NCBI RefSeq assembly: GCF_002368035.1
Contig: NZ_AP018222.1
Location: forward strand, 1,311,630-1,375,629
Direction of reading: 5' to 3'
DNA: 64,000 bases
Source of the DNA: Nostoc linckia NIES-25
GTDB lineage: Bacteria > Cyanobacteriota > Cyanobacteriia > Cyanobacteriales > Nostocaceae
Of the stretch, positions 1-9,912 are shown piece after piece (positions within the stretch are counted from its first letter, which is position 1; the number at the start of each line of letters is the position of its first letter). The notes under the pieces are model-generated. The model ran no database searches, was not told where the DNA came from, and was given only the letters and a program-made list of their open reading frames with translations. Position numbers and translations under genes: made by a program.

Positions 1-33
1 CCATCTCCCCACTTCCCACTCCCCAGCTTGATA
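1..33. repeat. Pyrimidine-rich short tandem repeat (CCATCTCCCC type)
   Basis: The window opens inside an imperfect repeat of C-rich 7-8-mers (CCATCTCCCC, CTTCCCACTCCCC). The same motif builds the larger palindromic elements found elsewhere here, including those inside genes. Its left part lies outside the window. Confidence 0.6.
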
Positions 34-74
34 GAATTGAGGTAGGAATTTTCACCCTCTAGCCATCAAGACTC

Positions 75-638
75 ATGCCCTCTGAAATTGCTGTCGAGAA
101 AAAAAAGTTAAAAAATCCACCTTTGGAGCTTCATTATTTAGGCGATCGCGTGCTGCGTCAAGGTGCAAAGCGGATTTCTAAAGTTGATGACGAACTCCGC
201 AAAGTGGTGCGCGAAATGCTGCAAACTATGTACAGTAAAGATGGCATTGGTTTGGCTGCTCCCCAAGTGGGAATTCACAAACAATTAATTGTCATTGACC
301 TGGAACCAGACAACGCAGCGAATCAACCTTTGGTGTTGATCAACCCCATAATTAAACAAGTCAGCCGCGACATCTCTGTTGCCCAAGAAGGCTGTTTAAG
401 TATTCCCAATGTATACCTGGATGTAAAGCGCCCTGAAGTCGTGGAAATCGCTTATAAAGACGAATATGGTCGTCCCCAAACTTTAAAGGCTAACGACCTG
501 TTGGGGCGCTGCATTCAGCATGAAATGGATCATCTCAATGGTGTGGTGTTTGTAGACCGCGTGGAAAACTCCTTGACATTGGCGCAGGAGCTATCTAAAA
601 ATGGCTTCTCGTATCAAGCGGTGAAACCAGTAGCATAG
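75..638 (+). CDS. def: Peptide deformylase
   Basis: Removes the N-formyl group from nascent proteins at the ribosome exit. All three metal-site motifs of the family are visible: GIGLAAPQVG at residues 57-66, EGCLSIP at 105-111 (metal-binding Cys107) and QHEMDH at 148-153 (His149, catalytic Glu150, His153). At 187 residues it has the usual bacterial length plus a short N-terminal extension common in cyanobacteria. A small membrane-protein gene begins 11 nt after its stop codon and may be co-transcribed. Function is secure; whether another def exists in the genome cannot be seen. Confidence 0.97.
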   Translation: MPSEIAVEKKKLKNPPLELHYLGDRVLRQGAKRISKVDDELRKVVREMLQTMYSKDGIGLAAPQVGIHKQLIVIDLEPDNAANQPLVLINPIIKQVSRDISVAQEGCLSIPNVYLDVKRPEVVEIAYKDEYGRPQTLKANDLLGRCIQHEMDHLNGVVFVDRVENSLTLAQELSKNGFSYQAVKPVA

Positions 639-648
639 GGGACTAGTA

Positions 649-852
649 GTGTATTTAACTCCAAAAAGCGGTTTGTTTCTGGGTGCTTGTTGTGTAAGTG
701 CGATCGCAGCTGTCGGTTCGATTTTTGAACTCAGCTACGGACAACCAGATTTCGGCGTCACAACCACAGCAATTATCCTCGCATTAAGCATTCCACTCAC
801 AGGTTTATTTTTCTTTGCCGCAGTGAGGGACGCAAGGGCTAACATGAAATAA
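649..852 (+). CDS. Small two-helix membrane protein, unknown function
   Basis: A 67-residue protein read from a GTG start 11 nt after def. Two hydrophobic segments (about residues 8-30 and 38-59) suggest two transmembrane helices joined by a short polar loop, with a basic C-terminal tail (DARANMK). I recognise no family. Close spacing to def and a following terminator hairpin suggest it is the last gene of a def transcript. The start is uncertain because no strong ribosome-binding site precedes the GTG. Confidence 0.6.
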   Translation: MYLTPKSGLFLGACCVSAIAAVGSIFELSYGQPDFGVTTTAIILALSIPLTGLFFFAAVRDARANMK

Positions 853-867
853 GCATCAGGTACATAA

Positions 868-917
868 AAAAGGTAAACGGATGAACTAAGAGTACTAACT
901 TCATCCTTTTACCTTTT
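868..917. terminator. Bidirectional hairpin terminator
   Basis: Two 18-nt arms (868-885 and 900-917) pair with one mismatch around a 14-nt loop. The arms are A-rich on the left and T-rich on the right, so each strand ends in a T-run. The hairpin lies between two convergent genes and probably terminates both. Confidence 0.75.
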
Positions 918-921
918 ATTT

Positions 922-3900
922 TTATTCTGTATCTTCTACTGCTCCTAAGGCTTTGAGCGTCATCAGCTGTGCTGCGGTTAAGCCTGTTACTTTAGCGATC
1001 TTCATTCCTTGGTAGAGTTTTGGCGATCGCAGTGTTTTTAAGCACTCACCAGTTTGCATATCCCACAATTTAATCGTCTCATCTTCACTGCCACTAGCCA
1101 AAGTTTCACCATCAGGGCTGAAGGCTACCGACCGTACCCAGCTAGAATGCTCGTGCAAAATTCTGAGACATTCACCATCACGGACATTCCATAACTTTAC
1201 TGTCTGGTCTTCGCTGCCAGTAGCCAAAGTTTCACCATCAGGACTGAAGGCTACCGACCGTACCCGATTGGTATACTCTTGTAAAGTTTTTAGACATTTC
1301 CCATCGCGGACATTCCATAATTTCACCGTTTGGTCTTCACTGCCACTTGCGAGAATCTCACCATCAGGACTAAAGGCGACTGACCAAACCCAATTGGTAT
1401 GCTCCTCCAAGCTTTTGACACACTTGCCCTCGCAAATATCCCATAACTTCACTGTTTGGTCGTCACTGCCACTAGCCAAAGTTCGACCATCAGCACTAAA
1501 GGCGACTGACCACACCCGATTAGTATGCCCTTCAAAGGTTATGAGGCAATTTCCGTCAGCAATATTCCATAATTTCACTGTTTGGTCGTCACTGCCAGTA
1601 GCTAAAGTTTCACCATCAGGGCTGAAAGCAACTGACCGCACTCGATGAGTATGCCCGTGTAAGGTTATGAGGCAGTTTCCGTCAGTAATATTCCATAACT
1701 TCACTGTTTGGTCTTCGCTGCAACTAGCCAAAGTTTCACCATCAGGGCTGAAAGCAACTGACCATACTCGATTAGTGTGTCCTTGGAAGGTTTTGAGGCA
1801 CTTGCCGTCACGAACATCCCATAATTTCACCGTTTGATTTTCACTCGCACTAGCCAAAGTTAGACGATCGGGACTGAAGACCACTGACCGTATTCTATCG
1901 GTATGCCCTTGCAAAGTTTTGAAGCATCTGCCATCACGAATATCCCATAACTTCACCGTCTGGTCTTTACTGCCACTAGCCAAAGTTTGACCATCAGGAC
2001 TGAAGGCGACTGACCATGCCCGATTGGTATGCCCGTACAAGGTTTTGAGGCACTTGCCGCCAGCAACATCCCATAACTTAACCGTTTGGTCGTCACTGCC
2101 ACTAGCGAGAGTTTGACCATCAGAACTGAAGGCAACTGACCAGACACGATTGCTATGCCCGTGCAAGGTTTTGAGACACTTGCTGTTACGAACATCCCAT
2201 AACTTCACTGTTTGGTCTTCACTACCGCTAGCGAGAATTTCGCCATTGGGGCTGAAAGCAACTGACCGTACCCAATTACTATGACCTTGGAAAGTTTTAA
2301 AACATGTGCCGTCGCCAACATTCCATAACTTCACCGTTTGGTCATCGCTGCTACTAGCGATAATTTCACCATCAGGACTGAAGGCGACTGACCATACCCA
2401 ACTAGTATGTCCTTGCAAGGTTTTCAGACACTTGCCGTTACGAACATCCCATAATTTCACTGTTCGATCTTCACTGGCACTAGCGAGAGTTTGGCGATCG
2501 GGACTGAATGCAACTGACCGTACCCTACTAGTATGCCCTTGCAAGGTTTTGAGGCACTTCCCGTCATGGATGTTCCATAATTTCACGGTTTGGTCGTCGC
2601 TACCACTAGCGATTTGACCATCAGGGCCGAAGGCCACTGACCATACTGGACTGCTATGCCCTAGCAAGGTCAAAAGTGATTTACCATCTGCAACTTGCCA
2701 TAGCTGAGTTTTACCATCAACATCGCCCGTAGCCAAAAGTTTTCCTTCAGGACTAAATGCTACCGATGAAATACTACCCAGGGTTTCGGCAAAAATCGAT
2801 TTAGCAAGATTGCAACCAGTAAAATTAACATTTTGCAAATTTACATTTTGCAAGTATGCTTGCCAAATAATCAGACCAGAAAAGTCATAACGGCTCAAAT
2901 CAACCTGTAGTTGACAAAGCATATTCAAGACATTTCCAACTGTATAGCCTGGTTCTGGTGGAAATGTTTCTCGGAGTTTCGATAAAATTTGGATTAATTG
3001 GTTTTTTAGATCGTCAGGATTGAGAAAAATAGTTTTTAACCTATCTAAAATTGGTTTAAGTATCAAACTAATTTGAGTATTTCTAATATAATCTTTGGCT
3101 GTTGCTTCAACGAGAGCATGGCTTTCAAATATTGCAATTTGCCCATCAGCAATTTCTTGACAAATATCTTCTAATAGACGGTCTGTTATATACTCCATGA
3201 CTACAGGTTGGAGTGTGAAAGTAGCAACAGAATTAATTCCTTCTGTAGCTCTTTCAATTAGAGAACGCCGTCGTAGAGATTCTAGTGCTTCTAGCAATTC
3301 TCTTTTTGGTAAACTCACAATATCATCTAACAATTTCTCTAAAGAAACAGGATCGCGCTTAATTGCTAACCAATAGATAATTTCTGCTTCTGGCTCTGAC
3401 AAACGCTCAAATTGCTGCTCCAATAAATTACGGGTGTCACCAAAAATTATTTCTCCTGCATTCAGAAAAGCGGCGATGTCACCAGCAAATAGCTCGCGAA
3501 TCGGCTCAGAAACTAACTTTAGTGCTAAGGGATTACCTGAATAGTTTTCAATTAGCTTTGTCCAATCTTGCTTTGAGCCAAATATACCTTTATCTTTAAG
3601 AATTTCTTGCCCTTCTATTTCGCCTAAGCCAGGTAATAATAATGTTCTGACTGGTGATGTTTCTCCCTCTAAAGGTGCAAATTCTTTGGGCTTTTCGCGA
3701 GAAGTTAATACCAAACAACTTTGATGCGCTTCTTCCCCGATTCGTTTGAGTAGTTGGCCGTAAGCTTCATATCCTTCTTTATATTCTCCGGCACGCTCTC
3801 CCCCCTGCAAAATCGTTTCGGCATTATCTAAAACTAAAAGACAACGCTGTTTTCGTAAATATTTAATCAGTAAAGTTATTTGACTATCTATAGTTTCTGG

Positions 3901-4461
3901 TAAATCAATTTCTTTTTCATCAGATAAAAATACGATCGCCTCAGCCAAAAGTTCTTTGAGAGGTGGGGCATTGCGGAGCGATCGCCAAATCAAATATTCA
4001 AAATCATATTGCACTTCCTCTGCTAGCTTTACAGACAAAGTGGTTTTGCCAATTCCTCCCATCCCTAATAATGCTACTAATCGGCATTTATCCTGGACAA
4101 TCCATTGCTTAAGGCGAGACAGTTCTACTCCTCGTCCGTAGAAGCTACCACTGATACTAGGTGCTTCACCCCAATCTGGAGGCTTGCTGGCAATGTGCAG
4201 ACTAACTGAAGATGCTCGATACTCACTTTCGAGCACTTGCTGTAACTTAGTGAGTTTCCCCGGCCCGACACCGCTAACATGAAATTTTTTATAAACCTCG
4301 CTCAATCTTTTGCGTACTGCCTCGGCGCTAATTTTCAATTCTTTAGCGATCGCGTTTGGCGATTTATCCTCAATCACACCTAACAATACCTCTAGCTCGC
4401 TGCTAGATACGCCCCGTTCTTGGGCTAAAGCCACAACAAAATCTTGGGGAATCGCACTCAT
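922..4461 (-). CDS. NB-ARC STAND protein with N-terminal HTH and 14 WD40 repeats
   Basis: A 1179-residue NLR-like protein. The first ~75 residues look like a LuxR/VMAP-type helix-turn-helix ([17 protein letters not shown]). An NB-ARC ATPase follows, with a P-loop [10 protein letters not shown] near residue 133 and Walker [10 protein letters not shown] near 210. After a helical arm comes a short pentapeptide-like stretch ([12 protein letters not shown], about 545). From ~570 to 1155 there are 14 WD40 repeats of 42 residues, mostly ending in DQTVKLW, enough for two seven-bladed propellers. Such proteins switch on ATP-dependent oligomerisation after ligand sensing; the ligand is unknown. It is transcribed alone, away from a dyad-rich upstream region. 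The repeats are unusually alike, suggesting recent duplication or gene conversion. Confidence 0.9.
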   Translation of the reverse strand: MSAIPQDFVVALAQERGVSSSELEVLLGVIEDKSPNAIAKELKISAEAVRKRLSEVYKKFHVSGVGPGKLTKLQQVLESEYRASSVSLHIASKPPDWGEAPSISGSFYGRGVELSRLKQWIVQDKCRLVALLGMGGIGKTTLSVKLAEEVQYDFEYLIWRSLRNAPPLKELLAEAIVFLSDEKEIDLPETIDSQITLLIKYLRKQRCLLVLDNAETILQGGERAGEYKEGYEAYGQLLKRIGEEAHQSCLVLTSREKPKEFAPLEGETSPVRTLLLPGLGEIEGQEILKDKGIFGSKQDWTKLIENYSGNPLALKLVSEPIRELFAGDIAAFLNAGEIIFGDTRNLLEQQFERLSEPEAEIIYWLAIKRDPVSLEKLLDDIVSLPKRELLEALESLRRRSLIERATEGINSVATFTLQPVVMEYITDRLLEDICQEIADGQIAIFESHALVEATAKDYIRNTQISLILKPILDRLKTIFLNPDDLKNQLIQILSKLRETFPPEPGYTVGNVLNMLCQLQVDLSRYDFSGLIIWQAYLQNVNLQNVNFTGCNLAKSIFAETLGSISSVAFSPEGKLLATGDVDGKTQLWQVADGKSLLTLLGHSSPVWSVAFGPDGQIASGSDDQTVKLWNIHDGKCLKTLQGHTSRVRSVAFSPDRQTLASASEDRTVKLWDVRNGKCLKTLQGHTSWVWSVAFSPDGEIIASSSDDQTVKLWNVGDGTCFKTFQGHSNWVRSVAFSPNGEILASGSEDQTVKLWDVRNSKCLKTLHGHSNRVWSVAFSSDGQTLASGSDDQTVKLWDVAGGKCLKTLYGHTNRAWSVAFSPDGQTLASGSKDQTVKLWDIRDGRCFKTLQGHTDRIRSVVFSPDRLTLASASENQTVKLWDVRDGKCLKTFQGHTNRVWSVAFSPDGETLASCSEDQTVKLWNITDGNCLITLHGHTHRVRSVAFSPDGETLATGSDDQTVKLWNIADGNCLITFEGHTNRVWSVAFSADGRTLASGSDDQTVKLWDICEGKCVKSLEEHTNWVWSVAFSPDGEILASGSEDQTVKLWNVRDGKCLKTLQEYTNRVRSVAFSPDGETLATGSEDQTVKLWNVRDGECLRILHEHSSWVRSVAFSPDGETLASGSEDETIKLWDMQTGECLKTLRSPKLYQGMKIAKVTGLTAAQLMTLKALGAVEDTE

Positions 4462-4496
4462 GCTCTCACCAATGCAAACTACACTCCCAATGTTAG

Positions 4497-4509
4497 CTCA
4501 CTATGTGAG
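4497..4509. promoter_or_regulatory. Small dyad just upstream of the NB-ARC gene
   Basis: CTCAC-TAT-GTGAG is a perfect 5-bp inverted repeat 36 nt upstream of the NB-ARC start codon. The same CTCAC/GTGAG half-sites recur as the outer arms of the dyad at 4590-4634, suggesting operator sites for a common regulator. No matching regulator is known to me. Confidence 0.35.
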
Positions 4510-4589
4510 AAATCAATCTTTCAAACAGGACGGTTAAGCTAACTGTCTATAGTTACTGTCTGTTGCTATGCTGCTTTTTTGACAATTTT

Positions 4590-4693
4590 CTCACTTTATA
4601 CCTTGACTAAGTAACTTAGTTACTTTATAGTGAGTTTAACACTAGCTAATTGGGTAACTTAGTAAGTTTACAGGTAACTCCATGAAACTTAGT
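4590..4693. promoter_or_regulatory. Nested dyad and iterated ACTTAGT sites upstream of the NB-ARC gene
   Basis: A perfect inverted repeat ACTAAGT-A-ACTTAGT (4606-4620) is nested inside outer arms CTCACT (4590-4595) and AGTGAG (4629-4634). Two further direct ACTTAGT copies follow at 4657-4663 and 4687-4693. Iterated half-sites of this kind are typical of repressor or activator binding regions. Which gene they control is inferred only from proximity. Confidence 0.4.
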
Positions 4694-5087
4694 GGTTAAT
4701 GCCTTGATTCTGAAGATTGTCCAAAAGGCAAGTATTCCAAATATGTTGTCATTCTAGGGCTTGATGCGCGTAATCTGCGTTCTGCGCCATCACGAGCATT
4801 TAGCGCCTAATATGAATTTTCAAATTGCCATTGCAATTTATCTAAGAGTTGATCGGGTTGAGATTAACCTTTTTTCTCTCTACTTGCCTTTAAACATAAA
4901 TTTCCTTGACTCACCTGTATTAATCTCAGGGCTTAATTTTCATTATCTACAAATACCAAGCTAACTCGATTTAGGAGTATGGCCGTAGTTTTCCTTAACT
5001 TGCTAGGAGCAATTTTATAACTATTCGCTCCTGAAGTCGGGTATGTGTTGGCTAGCAAGATTCAACTGTCAAAAAAGGACAAAAACT
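4694..5087. other. Intergenic region, nothing recognised
   Basis: About 390 nt of AT-rich sequence. A 67-codon plus-strand frame at 4761-4964 has no recognisable family and I do not annotate it as a gene. No RNA gene or clear promoter was seen. Confidence 0.4.
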
Positions 5088-5327
5088 ATGAATACCAATC
5101 TCAAAAACGATGAAAACCGCTTATTTAAGTGGGCTACTAAAGGGCTGAGGTTTTTTCTCTATACTCTACTCGGTTTGGGAATTGCCTTGATTCTATCTAA
5201 GGTGCTTGGGGCTGTCTCCATCGCAGGGATAATTTTATCAGCAGCTTTATGGCAATGGTTGTTTCGGGTAGCGGTTATTTTGTTTTGTTTGTTTGCGATC
5301 GCCATGATTATCGAATCTTGGCGTTAA
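5088..5327 (+). CDS. Small membrane protein, unknown function
   Basis: A 79-residue protein. I start it at the ATG at 5088, which has AAGGAC eight nt upstream, rather than at an upstream in-frame start that would add an unconvincing 15 residues. After a polar N-terminus (MNTNLKNDENRLFKW) there are two hydrophobic stretches (about residues 23-45 and 50-75), ending in ESWR. No family recognised. A hairpin follows at 5390-5421. Confidence 0.6.
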   Translation: MNTNLKNDENRLFKWATKGLRFFLYTLLGLGIALILSKVLGAVSIAGIILSAALWQWLFRVAVILFCLFAIAMIIESWR

Positions 5328-5389
5328 TTATTTACTTCCTGATTTAGGAAACAGTAGGAATCGCATCTCATGTTGGAACTTAATTGATT

Positions 5390-5421
5390 GCCTTTGGCTA
5401 TCTTTCACTTCAGCCAAAGGC
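5390..5421 (+). terminator. Hairpin after the 79-residue membrane protein gene
   Basis: Perfect 10-bp arms GCCTTTGGCT and AGCCAAAGGC around a 12-nt loop, followed by a short T/A stretch. The hairpin lies between two small membrane-protein genes and probably acts as a terminator or attenuator. Confidence 0.55.
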
Positions 5422-5442
5422 TTATTCAAAGGGAATTATACC

Positions 5443-5676
5443 ATGCCAAACAACAGCAACAGCAGTCTAAAAGAAACACTTTCGCCGGTTTTAGTCATCT
5501 TAGTCGCAGGGTCAATTTCTCTAGCAATTATTAACAAAGATAATCACCCTGCATATTTTGACATAGTTAAAATAGCTATGGCGTACAGCTTTGGCTCCAT
5601 CAAATCGCAAGGAACAACTCAAGATTCCGAGAAGCAGAAAGATTTGGAGAACGATGAGGACGGTAGTAAAAAATAA
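5443..5676 (+). CDS. Small single-span protein with acidic tail, unknown function
   Basis: A 77-residue protein preceded by AAGGGA at a sensible distance. One hydrophobic segment (LSPVLVILVAGSISLAII, about residues 13-30) is followed by a region that could lie on the membrane and a highly charged tail rich in D, E and K. No family recognised. It sits 60 nt before the Fe-S nuclease gene and could be co-transcribed with it. Confidence 0.55.
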   Translation: MPNNSNSSLKETLSPVLVILVAGSISLAIINKDNHPAYFDIVKIAMAYSFGSIKSQGTTQDSEKQKDLENDEDGSKK

Positions 5677-5735
5677 CTTTATAAAAGTTGAATTTGGAGT
5701 GGGTTGTTGTTAAACATTGCTTCTACAATAGAAGG

Positions 5736-6539
5736 ATGCTATCAACTACCACTCAACTACTACGACTTTCTCAAGGACAACTCAACTTACTAGAAGCTTG
5801 TCCGCGTAAATTCCAACACACATACTTAGAACAACTCAATTCACCGACAAATCCCGAACACGAAGAACGCCAAACTTTAGGTAGTCGCTTTCACCTGCTG
5901 ATGCAGCAGCGAGAAATGGGTTTACCAATTGATAGTTTCCTCCAAGCAGATCCTCAACTACAAAGCTGGATGGCTGGTTTTGCTGATGCAGCTCCAGAAA
6001 TTTTAATGTCTGCAACTGACAATCAAACTTTTCGTGAAAGCGAACACTACCGCACTCTCCAAGTTCAGGACTATTTATTGACGGTTGTCTATGATTTATT
6101 GATTGCAGATAACCAACAAGCAGAAATTCTCGACTGGAAAACTTATCCGAAACCACCTCATAAACGCAAGTTAGAATCCAACTGGCAAACACGGCTTTAT
6201 ATGTATGTTTTGGCTGAAACCAGCGTGTATTCGCCAGAAAATATTTCTATGACTTACTGGTTTGTGCAATCTGAAGGTAAACCACAAAATATTAAATTTA
6301 ATTACAATACCGCTCAACATACAAAAACAGCAAAGAAACTTAACCAACTGTTAAATCAGTTAACTATTTGGTTGGAAGATTACCAAAATTACAACAAGCA
6401 GTTTCCGCAAGTAGCGGAGGGTAGTAAAACTTGTGATTATTGCCAGTTTGCCCAAAGGTGCGATCGCACAGGAGTCACAGAAGAAGAGGTGAAAGATTCA
6501 ATGCTAAATCTAGACAGCATTCAAGAAGTTTCACTTTGA
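5736..6539 (+). CDS. PD-(D/E)XK nuclease with Fe-S cysteine clamp (RecB/Cas4-like)
   Basis: A 267-residue predicted DNA nuclease. The PD-(D/E)XK core is seen as EILDWKT (Glu130, Asp133, Lys135), followed by helix residues QTRLYMYVLAE. Four cysteines, Cys22 (EACPRKF) and Cys233/236/242 (CDYCQFAQRC), are arranged like the 4Fe-4S clamp of AddB and Cas4 nucleases. I chose the ATG at 5736 because family homology begins just after it; the upstream TTG frame adds 16 doubtful residues. A NACHT gene follows 137 nt downstream on the same strand. Substrate and pathway are unknown; it is not next to a CRISPR array here. Confidence 0.8.
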   Translation: MLSTTTQLLRLSQGQLNLLEACPRKFQHTYLEQLNSPTNPEHEERQTLGSRFHLLMQQREMGLPIDSFLQADPQLQSWMAGFADAAPEILMSATDNQTFRESEHYRTLQVQDYLLTVVYDLLIADNQQAEILDWKTYPKPPHKRKLESNWQTRLYMYVLAETSVYSPENISMTYWFVQSEGKPQNIKFNYNTAQHTKTAKKLNQLLNQLTIWLEDYQNYNKQFPQVAEGSKTCDYCQFAQRCDRTGVTEEEVKDSMLNLDSIQEVSL

Positions 6540-6676
6540 TTTTTGATGAATATTAGTTATTGTAAGTAACAATTTAGGTACAATTTTTATTTATTAACAA
6601 ATGCTATGCTATGTTTTGCGAATGAAATCATACGCATATACTTAAATTACAAATATCTTGTACATTAAAATTAAGT

Positions 6677-9415
6677 ATGCTACATAATTCTATCGGATTC
6701 TTCGAGAAGTTGCTAGCGGGAGTAATTCTAGCACCAGTTAAAGATAAGATTGGCGATATTATTAAGCAGAGAAATGTAGTGCGTAAGATAGGCGAATGTG
6801 CTGATGTTGCAGGACAACTACTAGACAATTACTTTCAAGGTGAAAAGTTAAGTGAAAGTCAAGTAGAGTTAGTTATTTACGAAGTCCAACAAGCAATCCA
6901 TTTATCAAAAATAAATGCGGAACTACTTGCATCAGTATCACTGAAACCAGAAAAACTTTTTGACCATATTTTAGAGAAATATCCTATTCCTCAATCCATA
7001 AGAGAAGAGAAATTAGAGTATCTTTTTGAAATGGCTCTCCAAGTATCGGCAGAAAGACTATGTGAAGTGGCATTGAGTTTTGCTGATTGGGAAAAACAAG
7101 GGTGGAAACGAAATTTTGACGGAATCGACAAGATTTTAGAAAAATTGAACGAAATTATCGATAAAATTGGTAGTGGCGGAGAAGGTGGTGACGAAAAATT
7201 TGAGAATCTATATTATAGGTCATACCTACTACGAAAACTTGCAAGAATAGATGCTTCTACCTTACGACCATCTTCCACTGTTTCTCTAGATTTAACGACA
7301 GTTTTTGTCGAGCCTGATGTTATTAGTATAAGCAGATTATTCCAGGTACAAGAAAATGAAGCTCAAAAAATTGATTGCTTGATTTCCCTCGAAAACGAAA
7401 GACAAAATTTCATATCGCGTGGAGAGAGTGAAGATCAGAGAGTAGCAGCAGAAAAATTTATTCCGCAACACAAAAAATGTGCAATTGTAGGTTTGCCAGG
7501 CAGTGGAAAAACGACTCTATTACAACATCTTCTTTTGGTTGCAGCAAACCGTGACATTTTATTTGGTGAAGCCAAAGGTGTAATACCTGTTCTTGTAAAA
7601 ATACGAGAGTTAGATCTCAATAACTTACCAGGAGCAGATAAATTGCTACAAGCTGCTGAGGGTAATCAAGTTTTATCTGATAAGTGTCCTGGCTTTTTGG
7701 AACGTCAGCTAGAAATAGGTAGAGTTTTGCTTTTAATTGATGGACTTGATGAAGTAATACCGGAAAAGCGTCAAGCAGTAATGGCATGGATAAGAGCTTT
7801 TGTAGAAATGTATCCAAATTCGAGATTTGTAATTTCTTCAAGACCTGCTGGCTATCAATCAGAAGAATTTCAAAAGCTCGGCTTCACCGAAGTCACACTC
7901 TGTAACTTTACCTCAGAGCAAATTCGTAAATATGTTCAACGTTGGACAACAGCTATTGAACTCTCTGAAAGTAAATCTCAAGAGGAAATTGAGCAAGCAA
8001 GTACTGAAAGTGCTGATGCACTTGTTGATAGCACTCAGAGTAACCCTTATGTTCGAGGAATTGCTGCAAATCCTCTAATGCTATCTACACTTTGCTTAGT
8101 GCAAAAGTATGAAGGTGGTAGATTACCAAATAGACGAGTAGTTTTGTACCAAAGATGCGTAGAAGGCTTACTATTTCATTGGGATCAAAAAAGAGGGCTT
8201 CCAGAAGTTATTCTAGGATTGCAACTTTCTCGCAAGATGTTACTGTTGCGTCGGTTAGCTCTTGAAATGCAAGTTGAAGGTGTAGCTGAGATTGAAGAAA
8301 GCAAGATTGAGCAATCTTTTATAAATTCCCTTAATGAAGTTGGTGAAAAAGCAGATGTGAAGCAGATATTAGCAAATATTCGGGATAGAAGCGGATTGTT
8401 AGTAGAACGCAGACCAGGTATTTATGGCTTTTCTCACTTAACATTCCAAGAATATCTAGCTGCACTTTCCATTAAGGAAGGAGACTATAAGGAGGAGAGT
8501 AAAAACTACGATCGCTTTTTTCTTTTTTCTCAGTGGTTACATCCTCAATGGTCAGAGGTTATAGCTCTGTATGCAGGAATTGCTTCAAAAGATTCAGTAG
8601 AAACTCTTTTAAAAGAACTGATTAAAACCAATAAGCCAGAAGCAGTGATATTAGCAGGAGAGTGCTTAGCTACTGCTGAAAATCCGGGATTAGTAATTCA
8701 AAAAGAAGTTATCAAAGAGCTTTTGTCGGTATCTAACATTGACGCAATGGGCAAAATAAGTGATATTCTTAAGACTCTCAACAGAGAAATTGTAATGAAA
8801 CAGGCATTAGCCACACTGGACAATTTGGAAGTTATTCACTCCGCCTTTTTGTTACTGAATAAACTTGATATTAGTTCTATAGACAGTCTATTCCAAGCAG
8901 CAAGAAGGATACTAACTGGAGAACAAAAATCAGCAAGATGGGATTTTGTTGTATCTTTAACTTTATTACGTATAAAACACCATAATGCAGCAGATGCTCT
9001 TGGTAAACTTGCAGATATAGCAATAACAAAGTCATATTTAGATATTAATTACGATATTTTATCTAGTTTTTGGCAAGAAGATTTTTGGGGTTTTTATAGC
9101 GAAACGACACTACCATTTCCAATTTTTGATTTGTTAAATGAAGAATTAGCAGTAGACACTCATATCAATTTGTGTAAATTTATTACTGTAGTAACCTCAG
9201 AAAGTTATTTAAAAAAAATAGAAGATTTTAGATATTTCTTTAAAATTAAAGGTGATGTACGATTAAGAAATCTGAATGGAAGAATTGAAGATTTAGAACA
9301 AAATGGTGACAATACTCTGAAAAAATACGCAAAACAGGCAAGTATAAACTTGCGTTGGTGTATATCGCAGATAGAAAAATTTAGGCAATCTGCCGAACAA
9401 AAAACTGCTCAATAA
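6677..9415 (+). CDS. NACHT-domain STAND NTPase
   Basis: A 912-residue protein. Residues ~1-160 form an all-helical N-terminal domain of the kind found before bacterial NACHT modules. The P-loop GLPGSGKTTLL begins at residue 272 (Lys278). Walker B LLLIDGLDE (Asp355) has the extra acidic residues typical of NACHT, and the winged-helix signature SHLTFQEYLAAL lies near 585. The last ~300 residues are helical without an obvious repeat or enzyme. Bacterial NACHT proteins include antiphage sensors, but no effector domain is visible here. It follows a Cas4-like nuclease gene, which could supply an effector (inference). Confidence 0.9.
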   Translation: MLHNSIGFFEKLLAGVILAPVKDKIGDIIKQRNVVRKIGECADVAGQLLDNYFQGEKLSESQVELVIYEVQQAIHLSKINAELLASVSLKPEKLFDHILEKYPIPQSIREEKLEYLFEMALQVSAERLCEVALSFADWEKQGWKRNFDGIDKILEKLNEIIDKIGSGGEGGDEKFENLYYRSYLLRKLARIDASTLRPSSTVSLDLTTVFVEPDVISISRLFQVQENEAQKIDCLISLENERQNFISRGESEDQRVAAEKFIPQHKKCAIVGLPGSGKTTLLQHLLLVAANRDILFGEAKGVIPVLVKIRELDLNNLPGADKLLQAAEGNQVLSDKCPGFLERQLEIGRVLLLIDGLDEVIPEKRQAVMAWIRAFVEMYPNSRFVISSRPAGYQSEEFQKLGFTEVTLCNFTSEQIRKYVQRWTTAIELSESKSQEEIEQASTESADALVDSTQSNPYVRGIAANPLMLSTLCLVQKYEGGRLPNRRVVLYQRCVEGLLFHWDQKRGLPEVILGLQLSRKMLLLRRLALEMQVEGVAEIEESKIEQSFINSLNEVGEKADVKQILANIRDRSGLLVERRPGIYGFSHLTFQEYLAALSIKEGDYKEESKNYDRFFLFSQWLHPQWSEVIALYAGIASKDSVETLLKELIKTNKPEAVILAGECLATAENPGLVIQKEVIKELLSVSNIDAMGKISDILKTLNREIVMKQALATLDNLEVIHSAFLLLNKLDISSIDSLFQAARRILTGEQKSARWDFVVSLTLLRIKHHNAADALGKLADIAITKSYLDINYDILSSFWQEDFWGFYSETTLPFPIFDLLNEELAVDTHINLCKFITVVTSESYLKKIEDFRYFFKIKGDVRLRNLNGRIEDLEQNGDNTLKKYAKQASINLRWCISQIEKFRQSAEQKTAQ

Positions 9416-9912
9416 GAACAGACAGAAAAGTAAAAACTTACCTTAAATTAATACTACCTATAATGTTTCTTGCGAAAGGCCTTATTTTCGCGCTTTTGTT
9501 TACACCTATACATTTACCGTGCAGAAAGCCCCTGGACTTCTATGCGTGATAGAGTTTCACTTCAATAATTGTACAAATACGTTGCTATAGACCCACATCT
9601 GTGCGCCTCCACAAAAAATATTCTATATGTATCAAAATTTGTGTGAAATGGTATTAGACAAAAAATATTTATGCAAAAAGTCTATTTTTGACATTTCCGC
9701 GTTCTCGAATCAGCCATACAGAAAAAAATAATAATAAAATAAATTTTTATAAACTGAGTTTGTATAGTGAATTGCATATAATTAAATATACGGATGGGGT
9801 GGGACGGCAGCCCTAACCTACAATAATCAATATTATACTCAACTGAAAATCGTTATATCAATATCGCTAAAATTAAAAAAGATTTATATAATAAATCACA
9901 ATTTCCAGGATT
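9416..9912. other. AT-rich intergenic region after the NACHT gene
   Basis: Roughly 500 nt, very AT-rich. A weak hairpin (GCGAAA at 9472-9477, TTTCGC at 9486-9491, then a T-run) could end NACHT transcription. A GC-rich island near 9795 (GGATGGGGTGGGACGGCAG) looks like a repeat fragment. No gene seen. Confidence 0.4.

Noticed and set aside
1268..2617. Several 60-130-codon plus-strand frames opposite the WD40 array
   Set aside because: They are mirror frames of the repetitive WD40 DNA; the periodic residues only reflect the 126-nt repeat on the other strand.
4761..4964. 67-codon frame upstream of the small membrane-protein genes
   Set aside because: A weak AGGG precedes an ATG, but composition and lack of any recognisable pattern make it indistinguishable from chance in AT-rich DNA.
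6677..9415. Possible TIR or nuclease effector in the NACHT protein
   Set aside because: No catalytic motif for TIR, PD-(D/E)XK or HNH was visible in the N-terminal helical region.
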